Below are positions 34,790 through 44,337 of a DNA stretch of 46,870 bases, piece by piece (within the stretch, counting starts at the first letter, position 1; each line of letters opens with the position of its first letter). The position numbers and the translations under genes were made by a program. Below the pieces are notes generated by a model, which was not told where the DNA came from, did not search any database, and saw nothing but the letters and a program-made list of their open reading frames with translations. This DNA comes from Candidatus Gastranaerophilales bacterium (GTDB taxonomy: Bacteria; Cyanobacteriota; Vampirovibrionia; Gastranaerophilales; Gastranaerophilaceae): assembly GCA_944323335.1 (NCBI GenBank), contig CALUSB010000015.1, positions 1-46,870 on the forward strand. Reading direction: 5' to 3'.

Positions 34790-35718
34790 AATACACTTAT
34801 CTTAACAGCGGCGTAGATGTCTTTGGCGCTGATATGCTTGTAAAAAACATTAAAGGCATTGTAAAAAAGCAAGCAATCGGTGACTTTGCCGGTCTTTTTG
34901 AGCATCCGATTTTTGAAGATTATTACCTTGCAGCCTGCACTGACGGTGTAGGGACAAAAATTATTCCTTTGATTAAAAAAAGAGATACAAAAACAATAGC
35001 AAATGACCTTTTTGCGATGAATATAAATGACCTTGCTTGCTGCGGGGCAAAACCGTTGTTTTTTCTTGACTATATTGCACTAAACAAGCTTGATGTGGAT
35101 TTGGTTTCAAATCTTGTCGGGGAGTTAAATAAGGTTTTAGAAAAATATTCCTGCACGCTTTTGGGGGGTGAAACATCTGAGCTTGGAGATTTGATATTAA
35201 AAAACAACTTTGATATCTCGGGTTTTCTTGTGGGTGCGGTTAAAAAAGATAAATTAATTGATAAAAATAATGTAAAAAAGGGTGATATGGTTATTGCTCT
35301 TGAATCAAGCGGAGCGCATTCAAACGGCTTTAGTTTAATTAGAAAGCTATATAAAGACGGGCTTTTAAGTGATGATTTGTTTGAAAAATCTCTTGCTCCG
35401 GTGAGGATTTATTATGATACCGTTCAAAAATTAAACGATAAAAAGCTTGTTAAATCATGCGCAAATATAACAGGCGGCGGGATTTTAGCTAATTTAGAGC
35501 GAAGTATTCCAAAAGGTTTGGGTTTAAAAGCAGACTACGGCAAAATTAAGCTCACTCCTTTGTTTAAAAGACTTTTGGAGCTTGTGGGAGAAAAAGAAGC
35601 TTATTCAACTTTTAACATGGGGGTTGGGTTCTGCGTTGTTTGCTCTCCTTGCGATTTAGATGAAGTAATTAAAATATGTACCGATTACAATCCTTTTATT
35701 TTGGGTGAAGTTGTATGA
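34786..35718 (+). CDS. purM: Phosphoribosylformylglycinamidine cyclo-ligase
   Basis: PurM closes the imidazole ring to AIR. The 310-aa protein is somewhat shorter than the usual 340-350 but covers the whole fold: TDGVGTK, AMNINDLACCGAKPLFFLDYI, LGGETSELGD, SSGAHSNGFSL, ITGGGI and FNMGVGF. The start is GTG, overlapping the purF stop by 4 nt. Confidence 0.95.
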   Translation: MKYTYLNSGVDVFGADMLVKNIKGIVKKQAIGDFAGLFEHPIFEDYYLAACTDGVGTKIIPLIKKRDTKTIANDLFAMNINDLACCGAKPLFFLDYIALNKLDVDLVSNLVGELNKVLEKYSCTLLGGETSELGDLILKNNFDISGFLVGAVKKDKLIDKNNVKKGDMVIALESSGAHSNGFSLIRKLYKDGLLSDDLFEKSLAPVRIYYDTVQKLNDKKLVKSCANITGGGILANLERSIPKGLGLKADYGKIKLTPLFKRLLELVGEKEAYSTFNMGVGFCVVCSPCDLDEVIKICTDYNPFILGEVV

Positions 35719-36230
35719 AAAAAATTCTTGTAATGGCTTCGGGTAACGGTTCAAATTTTGAAGCTATTGTAGAATATTTTAAAAATAAAGATGTTGAAAT
35801 TGAACTTTTGTGCAACATCGAGGGCGCAAATGTCATAAACAGGGCAAAAAGGCTTAATATAAAGTATTATAGAGTAGGTTTTTGCGATACTTATGAATTT
35901 TTAAAAGAGAAAAAATACGACCTTTATGTGCTTGCAGGCTATATGCGAATATTACCGCATAATATCCTTACTCTTGGCAGATTTGTAAATATTCACCCCT
36001 CTCTTTTGCCCCAGTTTAAAGGAATTGACGCGATTAAAAGAGCTTACCTGTCAAATGCCAAAGAAACGGGTGTAACTGTTCATTATGTCGATGATGAGGT
36101 GGATTCAGGTGAAATTATTGCAAGTGAAAGGTGTAAAATTGAACCTGATATGACACTTAAAGATTTAGAAGAAAAAATCCACTCAATAGAGCATAAACTC
36201 TACCCAAGAGTAATTGAGGAGATATTATGA
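35715..36230 (+). CDS. purN: Phosphoribosylglycinamide formyltransferase
   Basis: PurN formylates GAR using 10-formyl-tetrahydrofolate. The 171-aa protein is shorter than the usual 190-210. It has MASGNGSNFEAI, AGYMRIL, the catalytic region NIHPSLLPQFKG, and VHYVDDEVDSGEII with the catalytic Asp. It overlaps both purM and purD by 4 nt. Confidence 0.96.
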   Translation: MKKILVMASGNGSNFEAIVEYFKNKDVEIELLCNIEGANVINRAKRLNIKYYRVGFCDTYEFLKEKKYDLYVLAGYMRILPHNILTLGRFVNIHPSLLPQFKGIDAIKRAYLSNAKETGVTVHYVDDEVDSGEIIASERCKIEPDMTLKDLEEKIHSIEHKLYPRVIEEIL

Positions 36231-37453
36231 AAGTTCTTTTATACGGCTCGGGTGCGCGTGAGCACTCGCTTGCAAAAAAAATACTTGAATCGGCGCAGCT
36301 AGAAAAATTGTATCTGGCAGATACGGGAGCTTTTTTTGAGCTGGGTGAGGTGATTGAGTTTAGTGATTTTAAGGATTTGGCGCAAAAAGCAAAAAAACTT
36401 GCCATTGATATGCTTATTGTAGGGCCTGAAGAGCCTCTGGTCAGAGGTATTTGCGATGAATTTAGAAAAGAGGGGATTTTTACGCTCGGGGCAGATTCAA
36501 AATGGGCAAAGCTTGAGGGGTCAAAGATTTTTGCCAAAGAATTTATGGCAAACCATGGTATAAATACGCCGCCTTATATGGTAATTGAGGATAAAAATAA
36601 GATAGATAAAGCAATAGGAAAGTTTTTAAATCCGCCTGTTATAAAGGCTGACGGGCTTGCTGCGGGCAAAGGGGTTTTTGTGTCTGATAATTTTGATGAG
36701 GCAAAGGCTATTGCGCGTGATTTTTTAGAGGGTAAATTTAATGACTCGTCAAAGAAAATTATCCTTGAAGAAAGGCTTTTTGGGCGTGAAATTTCAGTGT
36801 TTTCTATTTGGGACGGTAAAAATTTATTAAATTTTCCTCCCGCTATTGATTTTAAAAAGCTAAATTCATCTACTGATGCCCCAAATACAGGCGGTATGGG
36901 CTCAATTTTTCCATTTGTTTTAGAAAAGCAAGAGCAAAAGCTTTTGGATGATTATCTTGAAAAATTAAAAAAAGCTCTAAAAGAGGAGGAGGCGGATTTT
37001 TGCGGGGTTGTATACTCGGGGCTTATGATAAGCTGCACTAAGTTGTATGTTCTTGAATACAATATGAGATTTGGCGACCCTGAGGTGCAATCCGTTATGT
37101 CATCTTGCAAAAATGATATTTTAGAGATTTTTTCAAAAGCAAAAGAAAAGAAACTGGATGAAATTGAGCTAAAGTTTGCTGACGCACCAAGCTATTGTGT
37201 GGTTTTAGCTTCTTGCGGTTATCCTTTTAACCCTCTAAAAGGTAAAAAAATTAAAAACCTTGATTCTGCTAAAAAATACGGAGTTGAAGTATTTTTTGCA
37301 GGTGTAAAAAAAACGGATGATGGTTTCTATACAAACGGCGGCAGGGTTTTAAGTCTTGTAAAAAACGGCTGTGGAGCGTTGGATGATATTTATCGTGTTG
37401 CAGATGAAATAAAGTTTGAGGGAAAAATTTTTAGGGAAGATATAAGAATATAA
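36227..37453 (+). CDS. purD: Phosphoribosylamine-glycine ligase
   Basis: PurD joins phosphoribosylamine and glycine with ATP. The 408-aa ATP-grasp enzyme has GSGAREHSLAKKI at the start, VGPEEPLVRGI, ADGLAAGKGVFV, APNTGGMGS and EYNMRFGDPEVQ. It is the last gene of the pur operon and is closed by a strong terminator. purC, purE, purB and purH are not in the window. Confidence 0.97.
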   Translation: MKVLLYGSGAREHSLAKKILESAQLEKLYLADTGAFFELGEVIEFSDFKDLAQKAKKLAIDMLIVGPEEPLVRGICDEFRKEGIFTLGADSKWAKLEGSKIFAKEFMANHGINTPPYMVIEDKNKIDKAIGKFLNPPVIKADGLAAGKGVFVSDNFDEAKAIARDFLEGKFNDSSKKIILEERLFGREISVFSIWDGKNLLNFPPAIDFKKLNSSTDAPNTGGMGSIFPFVLEKQEQKLLDDYLEKLKKALKEEEADFCGVVYSGLMISCTKLYVLEYNMRFGDPEVQSVMSSCKNDILEIFSKAKEKKLDEIELKFADAPSYCVVLASCGYPFNPLKGKKIKNLDSAKKYGVEVFFAGVKKTDDGFYTNGGRVLSLVKNGCGALDDIYRVADEIKFEGKIFREDIRI

Positions 37454-37479
37454 AAAACCGCCCTTTTTGGGCGGTTTTT
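37453..37479. terminator. Bidirectional terminator between purD and rpsR
   Basis: A perfect 11-bp stem (37453-37463 with 37469-37479) with a 5-nt loop and A/T runs on both sides serves both converging operons. Confidence 0.92.
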
Positions 37480-37484
37480 AAAGC

Positions 37485-37721
37485 TTAGTTTTCAAATACA
37501 TAACCTATAAGAGCTGCTTCTCTTGAGCGTTTAACCGCTTTAGCAAGCATTCTTTGGTGGTATGCACAGTTACCTGTAATTCTTCTTGGAAGAATTTTAC
37601 CTGCTTCAGATAAAAATCTTTTTAATTTAGAAGTATCTTTGTAATCAAGAGCTTCTACCTTGTCGGCGCAGAAGCTGCAATTTTTTCTTTTTTTGCTGTC
37701 TTTTAGTGATTCTTTTGCCAT
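37485..37721 (-). CDS. rpsR: 30S ribosomal protein S18, zinc-binding form
   Basis: This 78-aa S18 has [35 protein letters not shown] conserved content in its C-terminal half. C15, C18, C52 and H55 form a CxxC...CxxH set, the zinc-binding (C+) form. I chose the ATG at 37721 (MAKESLKD), with an AAGGAAA ribosome site, over the 37772 start that would overlap ssb. It pairs with S6 in the 30S platform. Third gene of rpsF-ssb-rpsR. Confidence 0.95.
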   Translation of the reverse strand: MAKESLKDSKKRKNCSFCADKVEALDYKDTSKLKRFLSEAGKILPRRITGNCAYHQRMLAKAVKRSREAALIGYVFEN

Positions 37722-37746
37722 TTTTATTTCCTTTTCTTTATTTTTC

Positions 37747-38145
37747 TTAGAATGGTATTTCATCTTCGTCAATTAAATCTTCAGAGATTTCTTCCGTAGC
37801 AAATTGAACAAGATTAGTGTCTTTTGCAGGTGCACTTTGTGTTTGAGCACCGCCTGATATTTTTTCAACCGTTGAAGCGTTGATTTCAAAAATCTTCTTA
37901 TCTTTGCCGCTTGTAGTTTTTAGGGTATTTGTTTGAAGTCTGCCCTCAACAAGTACGCTATCTCCCATCTTTACCGTTTGTTCAACGGTTTCTGCAGCAT
38001 TACCCATAATAAAAACTCTTACAAGACTTTCATCCTGCGGGTTAACATCCACTGTAAAGCTTGTTATGGGCAGGTCATTTTGTGTAAACCTTTTTTCGGG
38101 GTTTTTAACAACTTTTCCTGTGATAAAGATTTTTGCTAAAGTCAT
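37747..38145 (-). CDS. ssb: Single-stranded DNA-binding protein
   Basis: This 132-aa protein has an N-terminal OB fold (about 1-100) and a short linker, ending in the acidic tip DEDEIPF that binds replication and repair partners. It lies between rpsF and rpsR, the standard order, 4 nt after rpsF. Confidence 0.95.
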   Translation of the reverse strand: MTLAKIFITGKVVKNPEKRFTQNDLPITSFTVDVNPQDESLVRVFIMGNAAETVEQTVKMGDSVLVEGRLQTNTLKTTSGKDKKIFEINASTVEKISGGAQTQSAPAKDTNLVQFATEEISEDLIDEDEIPF

Positions 38146-38149
38146 TTTC

Positions 38150-38446
38150 TTACGCTTTCACGGCTGCTTGTTCTATAAACATTGTTCTGATTACATTTTC
38201 GTTAAGTTTTAGTTGTCTTTTGAACTCAACAACTTTGTCAGGGTCGAGATTTATTTTTAATACAGCAATAAAGCCGTCTCTAAAACCTTTAACGTCGTAT
38301 GCTAATTTTTTTCTGCCCATTTTGTCAGTGTCTACAACACTTCCGCCTAATGAGCTAACTGATTCTTCGATTTTGGCAATAACTTTATCTGCTTCATCAT
38401 TATCTAAATTTGGTTTAATTGTTGCAAGCAGTTCGTATTTTTTCAT
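38150..38446 (-). CDS. rpsF: 30S ribosomal protein S6
   Basis: This 98-aa protein matches S6: MKKYELLATIKPNLDNDEAD, MGRKKLAYDVKGFRDGF, and the end region ENVIRTMF. It binds S18 in the 30S platform. A GGAG ribosome site precedes the ATG, and the leader contains a long hairpin (38471-38509). Confidence 0.96.
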   Translation of the reverse strand: MKKYELLATIKPNLDNDEADKVIAKIEESVSSLGGSVVDTDKMGRKKLAYDVKGFRDGFIAVLKINLDPDKVVEFKRQLKLNENVIRTMFIEQAAVKA

Positions 38447-38470
38447 GGTTTCTCCTTATTGTACTTATGT

Positions 38471-38509
38471 TTGTTTCAAAATGCTAGCACAAACATATTT
38501 TTGAAACAA
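38471..38509 (-). promoter_or_regulatory. Hairpin in the rpsF leader
   Basis: ttgtttcaaaa (38471-38481) and ttttgaaacaa (38499-38509) form a perfect 11-bp inverted repeat with a 17-nt loop, about 25 nt upstream of the rpsF start. S6:S18 complexes repress this operon through the leader in other bacteria; this structure could be that site or an operator. The conserved S6:S18 motif was not verified. Confidence 0.45.
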
Positions 38510-38535
38510 CAAAAAACTTAACATATTGAAATATT

Positions 38536-39333
38536 TTATTTTTGAAAATAAACACCCTCAAAGACTTTTTTGGCAGGGCCTGTCATATAGACGTTTTCGC
38601 CTTTGTATTCAATGGTAAGCTTACCGCCGGGCAATTCAACCGTTACGGTGTCATCCAAAAGCCCTTTTAAAATCCCTGCAACAGTTGCGGCACATGCGCC
38701 CGTTCCGCAGGCAAGAGTTATGCCGCAGCCCCTTTCATACACATCAAGCTGCATTGTGTTTCGGGTTTTAATTTTTACAAATTCAACATTTGTTTTTTGC
38801 GGAAAAAGCTTGTGTGATTCGATTTTTGGCCCGTAATCGCGAGCAAGTTTTGCACTGTCGTGCTCCGTAAAAATTATACAGTGGGGGTTGCCCATACTAA
38901 CGGCGCTTGCGCTAAACCCTTCTACAATAAAATCCTGTGGAGTTTGTGAGTTAACAGGGATTTTTTGCGCTTCAAGGATTGGTTTACCCATATCAACTCG
39001 CACTCTGCCGTCAGGCAAGACCTCGGGTATGATAGTACCCGCAAGGGTTTTGACGGAGAATTTGTCTTTATTAACTAAATTATGCGAGCGGGCAAATTTT
39101 GCAAAGCAGCGAATGCCGTTTCCGCACATTTGTGCAATTGACCCGTCGGAGTTGAAAAACTCCCAGCCGATATCCGTATCATCCGTTTTAACGGGTGAAA
39201 ATATACCGTCGGCGCCTACGCCAAAATTTCTGTCGCACATAAGTTTAGCAAGTTCCGAGGTTGCTTTTTCTTCATTTAAAATTACAAAATCGTTGCCAAG
39301 CCCCTGCCATTTTTCGAATTTAATTTCTTTCAT
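38536..39333 (-). CDS. dapF: Diaminopimelate epimerase
   Basis: DapF interconverts LL- and meso-diaminopimelate for lysine and peptidoglycan. The 265-aa protein has the two catalytic cysteines, C70 (MCGNGIRC) and C209 (LACGTGACAA), each in its conserved loop. It starts 14 nt inside the end of waaA. Confidence 0.96.
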   Translation of the reverse strand: MKEIKFEKWQGLGNDFVILNEEKATSELAKLMCDRNFGVGADGIFSPVKTDDTDIGWEFFNSDGSIAQMCGNGIRCFAKFARSHNLVNKDKFSVKTLAGTIIPEVLPDGRVRVDMGKPILEAQKIPVNSQTPQDFIVEGFSASAVSMGNPHCIIFTEHDSAKLARDYGPKIESHKLFPQKTNVEFVKIKTRNTMQLDVYERGCGITLACGTGACAATVAGILKGLLDDTVTVELPGGKLTIEYKGENVYMTGPAKKVFEGVYFQK

Positions 39334-40579
39334 ATTGCTCCCTGTCGTATTCTTCTATATATTTTACGGTAAAATCCGTTGCGCCTTTGTTTTTCTCTAT
39401 GGCGTATTTACAATTTGATTTTATTTTTTCCATATAATTTCTGTCACTGAAGAGTTCAAATATTTTTTCTTTCAATTCTTTTGTATCTTTAACTACAAAA
39501 GCACAATCAAGTTCGCACAGGCTTTTGTAGATGTAGCGGAAGTTTTTAATGTTTGCGCCTGTTATTGTCGGCTTGCCCCAAATGGTTGCCTCAAGCGGGT
39601 TGTGTCCGCCTGTTTTATTAAAACTGCCGCATATAACACAAACATCTGCTGCCGAGTAAACCTTGCCTAATTCTCCTGTTGTATCAAGGATTATGGCGTC
39701 TTTATCGTCAAAAGTATCTTCAAGGCTTCTTTTACCCCATTTAATGGCTCTTGAAGCAAAGAGCTTTTCTATTTGTTCAACTTTTTCAAGATGTCTTGGT
39801 GCTATAATTAACTTTAAGTCGGGTATTATATTTGTCAGTTCTTTATAAGTATCAATAAGCAGCTGGTTTTCATCCCCATGGGTTGAAGCAAAAATTAAAA
39901 CATTTTTATCAAACGTCTTAAACAGCAGTTGATATTTGTGTTTTGCATATTCATCAGGTTCTTCAAGGTCAAATTTAATATTGCCCGATGTAAGAACTTT
40001 ATCCTTATTTGCTCCTATAGAAACAAATCTCCTTGCGTCATCTTCAGTTTGTGTAAGTATTGCAGCATAGTTATCAAGAACTTTTTTAAAGAAGAATGAG
40101 AGTTTTTTGTAGCTTTTGTATGTTCTCTCAGAAATTCTTCCGTTCACTATAAAAAGCGGTATTGCAAGCTCTCTCATTTTTTTGGCAAAATTGGGCCAGA
40201 TTTCTGTCTCCATAACTATAACCATTTTTGGATTTATGGCATCAACTGCTTTTTTAATGGCATAATTTGTGTCATACGGGAAATATGTTATAACTTTGCA
40301 TTTGTCGGAGAGCTTGTTTTTTGCAAGTTCTTGCCCTTGAGGGGTTGAGGTTGTAAGTACTATATCGCATTTTGGATTCATTTTGTTAATAAGGGTTATT
40401 GCAAGCATAACTTCGCCCACAGAAACCGCATGAATCCAGATTGTGCGGTTAAGAAACTTAAAATCATACCCGCCGAATTTTTCTTTTTTGCCTGCGTTTA
40501 TTTTCTTTACAAATAAGCTGAGTATGCAAATAACAGGGATTACAAAAAAGTTGTATATAAAATTATAAACCGTGTACAT
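39320..40579 (-). CDS. waaA: 3-deoxy-D-manno-octulosonic acid (Kdo) transferase
   Basis: WaaA adds Kdo to lipid A precursor on the inner membrane. The 419-aa protein has an N-terminal membrane anchor (about 5-25) and then the GT-B fold of family GT30: IHAVSVGEV (with the catalytic Glu), TTSTPQGQELA, METEIWPNF, ILTQTEDDARRF and SFNKTGGHNPLEA. It shows that the organism makes LPS. It overlaps DUF4127 upstream by 17 nt and dapF downstream by 14 nt. Confidence 0.95.
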   Translation of the reverse strand: MYTVYNFIYNFFVIPVICILSLFVKKINAGKKEKFGGYDFKFLNRTIWIHAVSVGEVMLAITLINKMNPKCDIVLTTSTPQGQELAKNKLSDKCKVITYFPYDTNYAIKKAVDAINPKMVIVMETEIWPNFAKKMRELAIPLFIVNGRISERTYKSYKKLSFFFKKVLDNYAAILTQTEDDARRFVSIGANKDKVLTSGNIKFDLEEPDEYAKHKYQLLFKTFDKNVLIFASTHGDENQLLIDTYKELTNIIPDLKLIIAPRHLEKVEQIEKLFASRAIKWGKRSLEDTFDDKDAIILDTTGELGKVYSAADVCVICGSFNKTGGHNPLEATIWGKPTITGANIKNFRYIYKSLCELDCAFVVKDTKELKEKIFELFSDRNYMEKIKSNCKYAIEKNKGATDFTVKYIEEYDREQYERN

Positions 40580-41969
40580 TTATTTCTACCTCAAAGCTCC
40601 TGTTCCAGGGAAGTGAATAGCAAGTGTCATTATAATCAAAATCCAAATAATTTGCGATTTTATTTTCGTATTCTTTTAAGTTTTGTGTTTTTTCATTTAG
40701 TGCTTCTAAAAAATCAGGAGCGCTTTCTCTTACGTATTTTCTGATATTTGCCTGATAAGCCCAATCGTCCATAAGCCTTATAAACATAAGCTTTTTAAAC
40801 GCTATGTCGTCGTATGTGTTATTTTTTTTCGCAAGAAATTTTGTTACTGCGCTAAAAATCGCACATCCAAGGGTATTTGCACTTGTGTTATAGGCGCAAA
40901 AACCGTATAAATAAGGGTCGAGCTTTTCTTTTATAAGTTCTTCAACAAGCCCTAAATCTGCTCCGTTTGCATTTGCCGTATCTGCTATAAAATATGCTCT
41001 ATCAGGCAGATTTAGAGGCTTTTTAAGGCAATTAACATGCTCGCCTAAGACATAATCACCCTGCTCAATTTCAAAGTTGTTAACAATGAGCTCTAAATCG
41101 CATTTGTCTGAAATTTCACACCCTGCAAGGTTTAGCTGTCCCTCGGTACACTCTTTAATGCTTATATCTTCATAACGTGATATTTTATCTGTTTGCTCGG
41201 GGTAGATATAATTAGGTTTTATTTTTATGTTTTCATTTTTGCAAAGTGCCCTTGTAATAAGAGTTAAGGGGATTTCATCCGCCCCTGTTTTTACAAAAGC
41301 GTTAACATTTCTTTTTTTAATTTCATCTGCCAAAAACTCCGCTTCTTCGACATTTAGCCCGTACTGACCCGTGTCATCTTTTGAAAACACAAGCGTATCA
41401 AGAGTTTTATCCTCAAGCCAGTCGAGGTAGAGTTTATTTATTTCAAAATTTCTTTTTCTTGTATCAAGGTAATCGTTTAAAATGTCCTCGGGGATTTGAT
41501 TGTAAACGCAGTTGTAGCTTTTTTCTTTTCTTGATTTGTGTTGGTAATATGAAAATTCAAATATTCTCTTGCCCCACTGTGCCCAGTAGTCTTTTTCCTC
41601 TTCGTTTATATTGTTGTTTGATATTCTCATAATGCTTGAAAAAGCGTACACACAAGAGGCTTTTTGAGAGATTATATTTTTGAATTTTAAAATTCTATTT
41701 TTAATTGTTGAAAAATCTTCAGGGCATCTTCTTGAACTTACAAGTCCTCCGTAGGCAATTGTATCAAGCGATATGACTAAAATATCTACTTTGGGCAGAT
41801 TTTCTAAAAAATTATAAATACCGTTAATATCAGCGCTTGCCGTAAGTCCTCCAAGAAGATTTCTCTTCGGTAAAAAAAGTTTTATATCCTTATCCTGAGC
41901 TAAAATATCCTCTATAAGGTTGTAGCATATAGGGCGGTTGTCTATCGGTATAACGGCTATTTTTTTCAT
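40563..41969 (-). CDS. DUF4127 family protein
   Basis: This 468-aa protein matches the DUF4127 pattern: IPIDNRPICYNL near residue 7, then LLGGLTASADINGIY, ISLDTIAYGGLVSSRR, FSKDDTGQYGLN and TGADEIP. There is no signal peptide or membrane segment. The function is not known to me; conserved Asp and His residues suggest an enzyme. It is the first gene of an operon with waaA and dapF, so a cell-envelope role is a fair guess. Confidence 0.85.
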   Translation of the reverse strand: MKKIAVIPIDNRPICYNLIEDILAQDKDIKLFLPKRNLLGGLTASADINGIYNFLENLPKVDILVISLDTIAYGGLVSSRRCPEDFSTIKNRILKFKNIISQKASCVYAFSSIMRISNNNINEEEKDYWAQWGKRIFEFSYYQHKSRKEKSYNCVYNQIPEDILNDYLDTRKRNFEINKLYLDWLEDKTLDTLVFSKDDTGQYGLNVEEAEFLADEIKKRNVNAFVKTGADEIPLTLITRALCKNENIKIKPNYIYPEQTDKISRYEDISIKECTEGQLNLAGCEISDKCDLELIVNNFEIEQGDYVLGEHVNCLKKPLNLPDRAYFIADTANANGADLGLVEELIKEKLDPYLYGFCAYNTSANTLGCAIFSAVTKFLAKKNNTYDDIAFKKLMFIRLMDDWAYQANIRKYVRESAPDFLEALNEKTQNLKEYENKIANYLDFDYNDTCYSLPWNRSFEVEINVHGL

Positions 41970-42040
41970 AAAATTTATTTTACATCATTTTCTGTTTGAT
42001 TTACAATTATTTTAAAATTTTAGTTGTTTTGGAGAATAAC

Positions 42041-43360
42041 TTGAAGTTCACATTTGATGAGATTATAAAGTGTACGGATGCTAAGGTTCTTTATCAAAAA
42101 GATACCTCGGGTTTGTTTGAAATATCTACCGATACGAGAAAATTGCAAAAAGGTAATATTTACCTGCCTCTTCGCGGGGAAAATTATGACGGGCATAATT
42201 TTATAAACAAAGCTCTTGAGGTCGGTGCAAAGGGGTACTTTACCCAAGATAAGTTTAAAGTAAATAAAGACGCCGATTTTGTACTTTATGTGGAAAATTC
42301 TCTTGTGGCGTATTTAAAACTTGCAAACTTTATCAGAAACAAAATTAACCCGAAAGTTATAGCTATAACAGGCTCTTCAGGAAAAACAACCACAAAAGAG
42401 ATGCTATACAGTGTCTTTTCAACAAAGTATAAAACGCACAAAACATATCTGAATCACAATAATGAAATAGGCCTTTGCGAGACTATGTTTGCAATGGATG
42501 ATGATTGTGAAGTTGCAATTGTTGAGATGGGCATGAGAAATCTTGGAGAAATAGAACTCCTCTCAACCTATTGTGAGCCTGATATCGGCATAATAACAAA
42601 CATCGGCTCAGCCCATGTAGAACGCTTGGGAAATTTAAAAAATATAGCTCTTGCAAAGTGTGAAATTGCTTGCGGACTTAAAAAAGAGGGTACTTTCATA
42701 AGTCCTGATTCATCAAGAATAAAGGAAAACCTTAAGTTTGACGGTGAGAAAATTTTTACTGATTACGCTAAAGTAAAAAATGTAAAAATAAGTATTTCTC
42801 ACAGTGAATTTACCTACGAGGATACGGATTTTGAACTAAATGTTGAGGGTGACTACAACATTGAAAACTCTCTTTTGGTAATTGAAGCGGCTAAAAAGCT
42901 TGATATTCCTATGGATAAGATAAAACAAGGTCTGCTTAATTATAAACCTATTGAAAAACGCTGGGAAGTCAGCGAAATTAAGGGTCTAACTTTTATAAAT
43001 GACAGTTACAACGCTAACCCCGAGTCCATGAAAGCTGTTTTAAAGACGTTTTTATCAGTGTATAAGCCTCCGCTTGTTCTTGTTTTGGGTAATATGGGCG
43101 AGCTTGGAAAAGACGAGATTGCATATCATAAAGAAATAGGCGAATTCCTCTGTGCGTATGAGGGCGTAAAGCTTCTTACCGTGGGAAATTTAGCTAAATA
43201 TATTTTAAGAAATTCGACCCTTGAGGGTGTTGAATTTGAAACAAATTTTGAATGCGCAAAATATATTATTGATAACATTGAAAAAGGTTCTACGATTTTA
43301 CTTAAAGCATCTCGCGCTATGAAATTTGAAGAAATTATTGAAATGGTGGGCAGATTATGA
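42041..43360 (+). CDS. murF: UDP-MurNAc-tripeptide:D-Ala-D-Ala ligase
   Basis: MurF adds D-Ala-D-Ala to UDP-MurNAc-tripeptide in the cytoplasm. I chose the TTG at 42041, giving 439 aa, because GGAG lies 6 nt before it; a start at 41996 adds an unlikely leader. Motifs are STDTRKLQKGNIYLPLRGENYDGH, the ATP loop ITGSSGKTTTKEM, LNHNNEIG, and NDSYNANPESM. It overlaps mraY by 4 nt and opens the dcw segment. Confidence 0.95.
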   Translation: MKFTFDEIIKCTDAKVLYQKDTSGLFEISTDTRKLQKGNIYLPLRGENYDGHNFINKALEVGAKGYFTQDKFKVNKDADFVLYVENSLVAYLKLANFIRNKINPKVIAITGSSGKTTTKEMLYSVFSTKYKTHKTYLNHNNEIGLCETMFAMDDDCEVAIVEMGMRNLGEIELLSTYCEPDIGIITNIGSAHVERLGNLKNIALAKCEIACGLKKEGTFISPDSSRIKENLKFDGEKIFTDYAKVKNVKISISHSEFTYEDTDFELNVEGDYNIENSLLVIEAAKKLDIPMDKIKQGLLNYKPIEKRWEVSEIKGLTFINDSYNANPESMKAVLKTFLSVYKPPLVLVLGNMGELGKDEIAYHKEIGEFLCAYEGVKLLTVGNLAKYILRNSTLEGVEFETNFECAKYIIDNIEKGSTILLKASRAMKFEEIIEMVGRL

Positions 43361-44334
43361 TTATGATGAGCGTTTCAGCACTAATTGCCTTGGTTTTGGC
43401 TCTTTTGCTGGGTGTACCATATCTTGCTTTTATGAAAAAGAAAATGTATGGGCAATACATAAGAGAAGAGGTGGCACAACTGCATGCTCAAAAAAATAAA
43501 ACCCCCACAACAGGCGGTGTTTTTCTTGTTTTATCAATTCTTGCAGCGTCTTTAATTACTCTTTTTATGGCGCAAGAAACTACAACAGGTGCGCTAATTG
43601 TCCTTATGACGCTTATATTTTACGCCTTTACGGGCTTTGAAGATGATATAAAAAAAATCAAAGCGCATCAAAACCTTGGATTATCTGCCAGAGGTAAGCT
43701 GCTTTTGCAAATTGCGGTATCAATGCTTCCGGCGTTTTATTTGATTTTTTCGGGCAGAACAGAGATAAGCTTTCTTAATTTTTCAATCGATTTAGGTTGG
43801 TTTTATCCTGTTTTTGCAGTGTTTATGATTGTAGGTTCATCAAATGCGCTTAATCTCACAGACGGGCTTGACGGTCTTGCCGCGGGTTGTTCGGTCTTTG
43901 CTTTTGGCGCTTGTGCAATAATTTCAAAACTAAACGGATACACTGACCTTGCTATAATCTCTGCTGCAACGTCAGCCGCTTGTCTTGGCTTTTTGTATTT
44001 TAATAAAAATCCCGCCAAGATATTTATGGGTGACACAGGCTCTTTGGCCCTTGGCGGATTACTTGCAACAATAGCTATTATGGGCAAGTTTGAACTTTGG
44101 TTGATACCGATTGGAATTTTATTTATATGCGAAACTTTATCTGTAATGATACAAGTTACAAGTTTTCGCCTTACGGGTAAAAGAGTATTTAAAATGAGCC
44201 CTATACATCATCACTTCGAGCTTTGCGGCTGGAGAGAGAAAAAAATAGTCCTTGTTTTTGCTCTTGTAAGCGCTTTAGGCGGCACACTTGCGATAATCGG
44301 TTTTTATGTTCAAAAGATAATATTTGGGAATTAA
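43357..44334 (+). CDS. mraY: Phospho-MurNAc-pentapeptide transferase
   Basis: MraY makes lipid I from UDP-MurNAc-pentapeptide and undecaprenyl phosphate. The 325-aa protein has about ten membrane segments. Active-site motifs are KKNKTPTTGG-like content near residue 46, FEDDIKKIK, NALNLTDGLDGLAAG, FMGDTGSLALGG and SPIHHHFELCGW. A GGTGGG site precedes the ATG. Confidence 0.97.
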   Translation: MIMMSVSALIALVLALLLGVPYLAFMKKKMYGQYIREEVAQLHAQKNKTPTTGGVFLVLSILAASLITLFMAQETTTGALIVLMTLIFYAFTGFEDDIKKIKAHQNLGLSARGKLLLQIAVSMLPAFYLIFSGRTEISFLNFSIDLGWFYPVFAVFMIVGSSNALNLTDGLDGLAAGCSVFAFGACAIISKLNGYTDLAIISAATSAACLGFLYFNKNPAKIFMGDTGSLALGGLLATIAIMGKFELWLIPIGILFICETLSVMIQVTSFRLTGKRVFKMSPIHHHFELCGWREKKIVLVFALVSALGGTLAIIGFYVQKIIFGN

Positions 44335-44337
44335 ACA

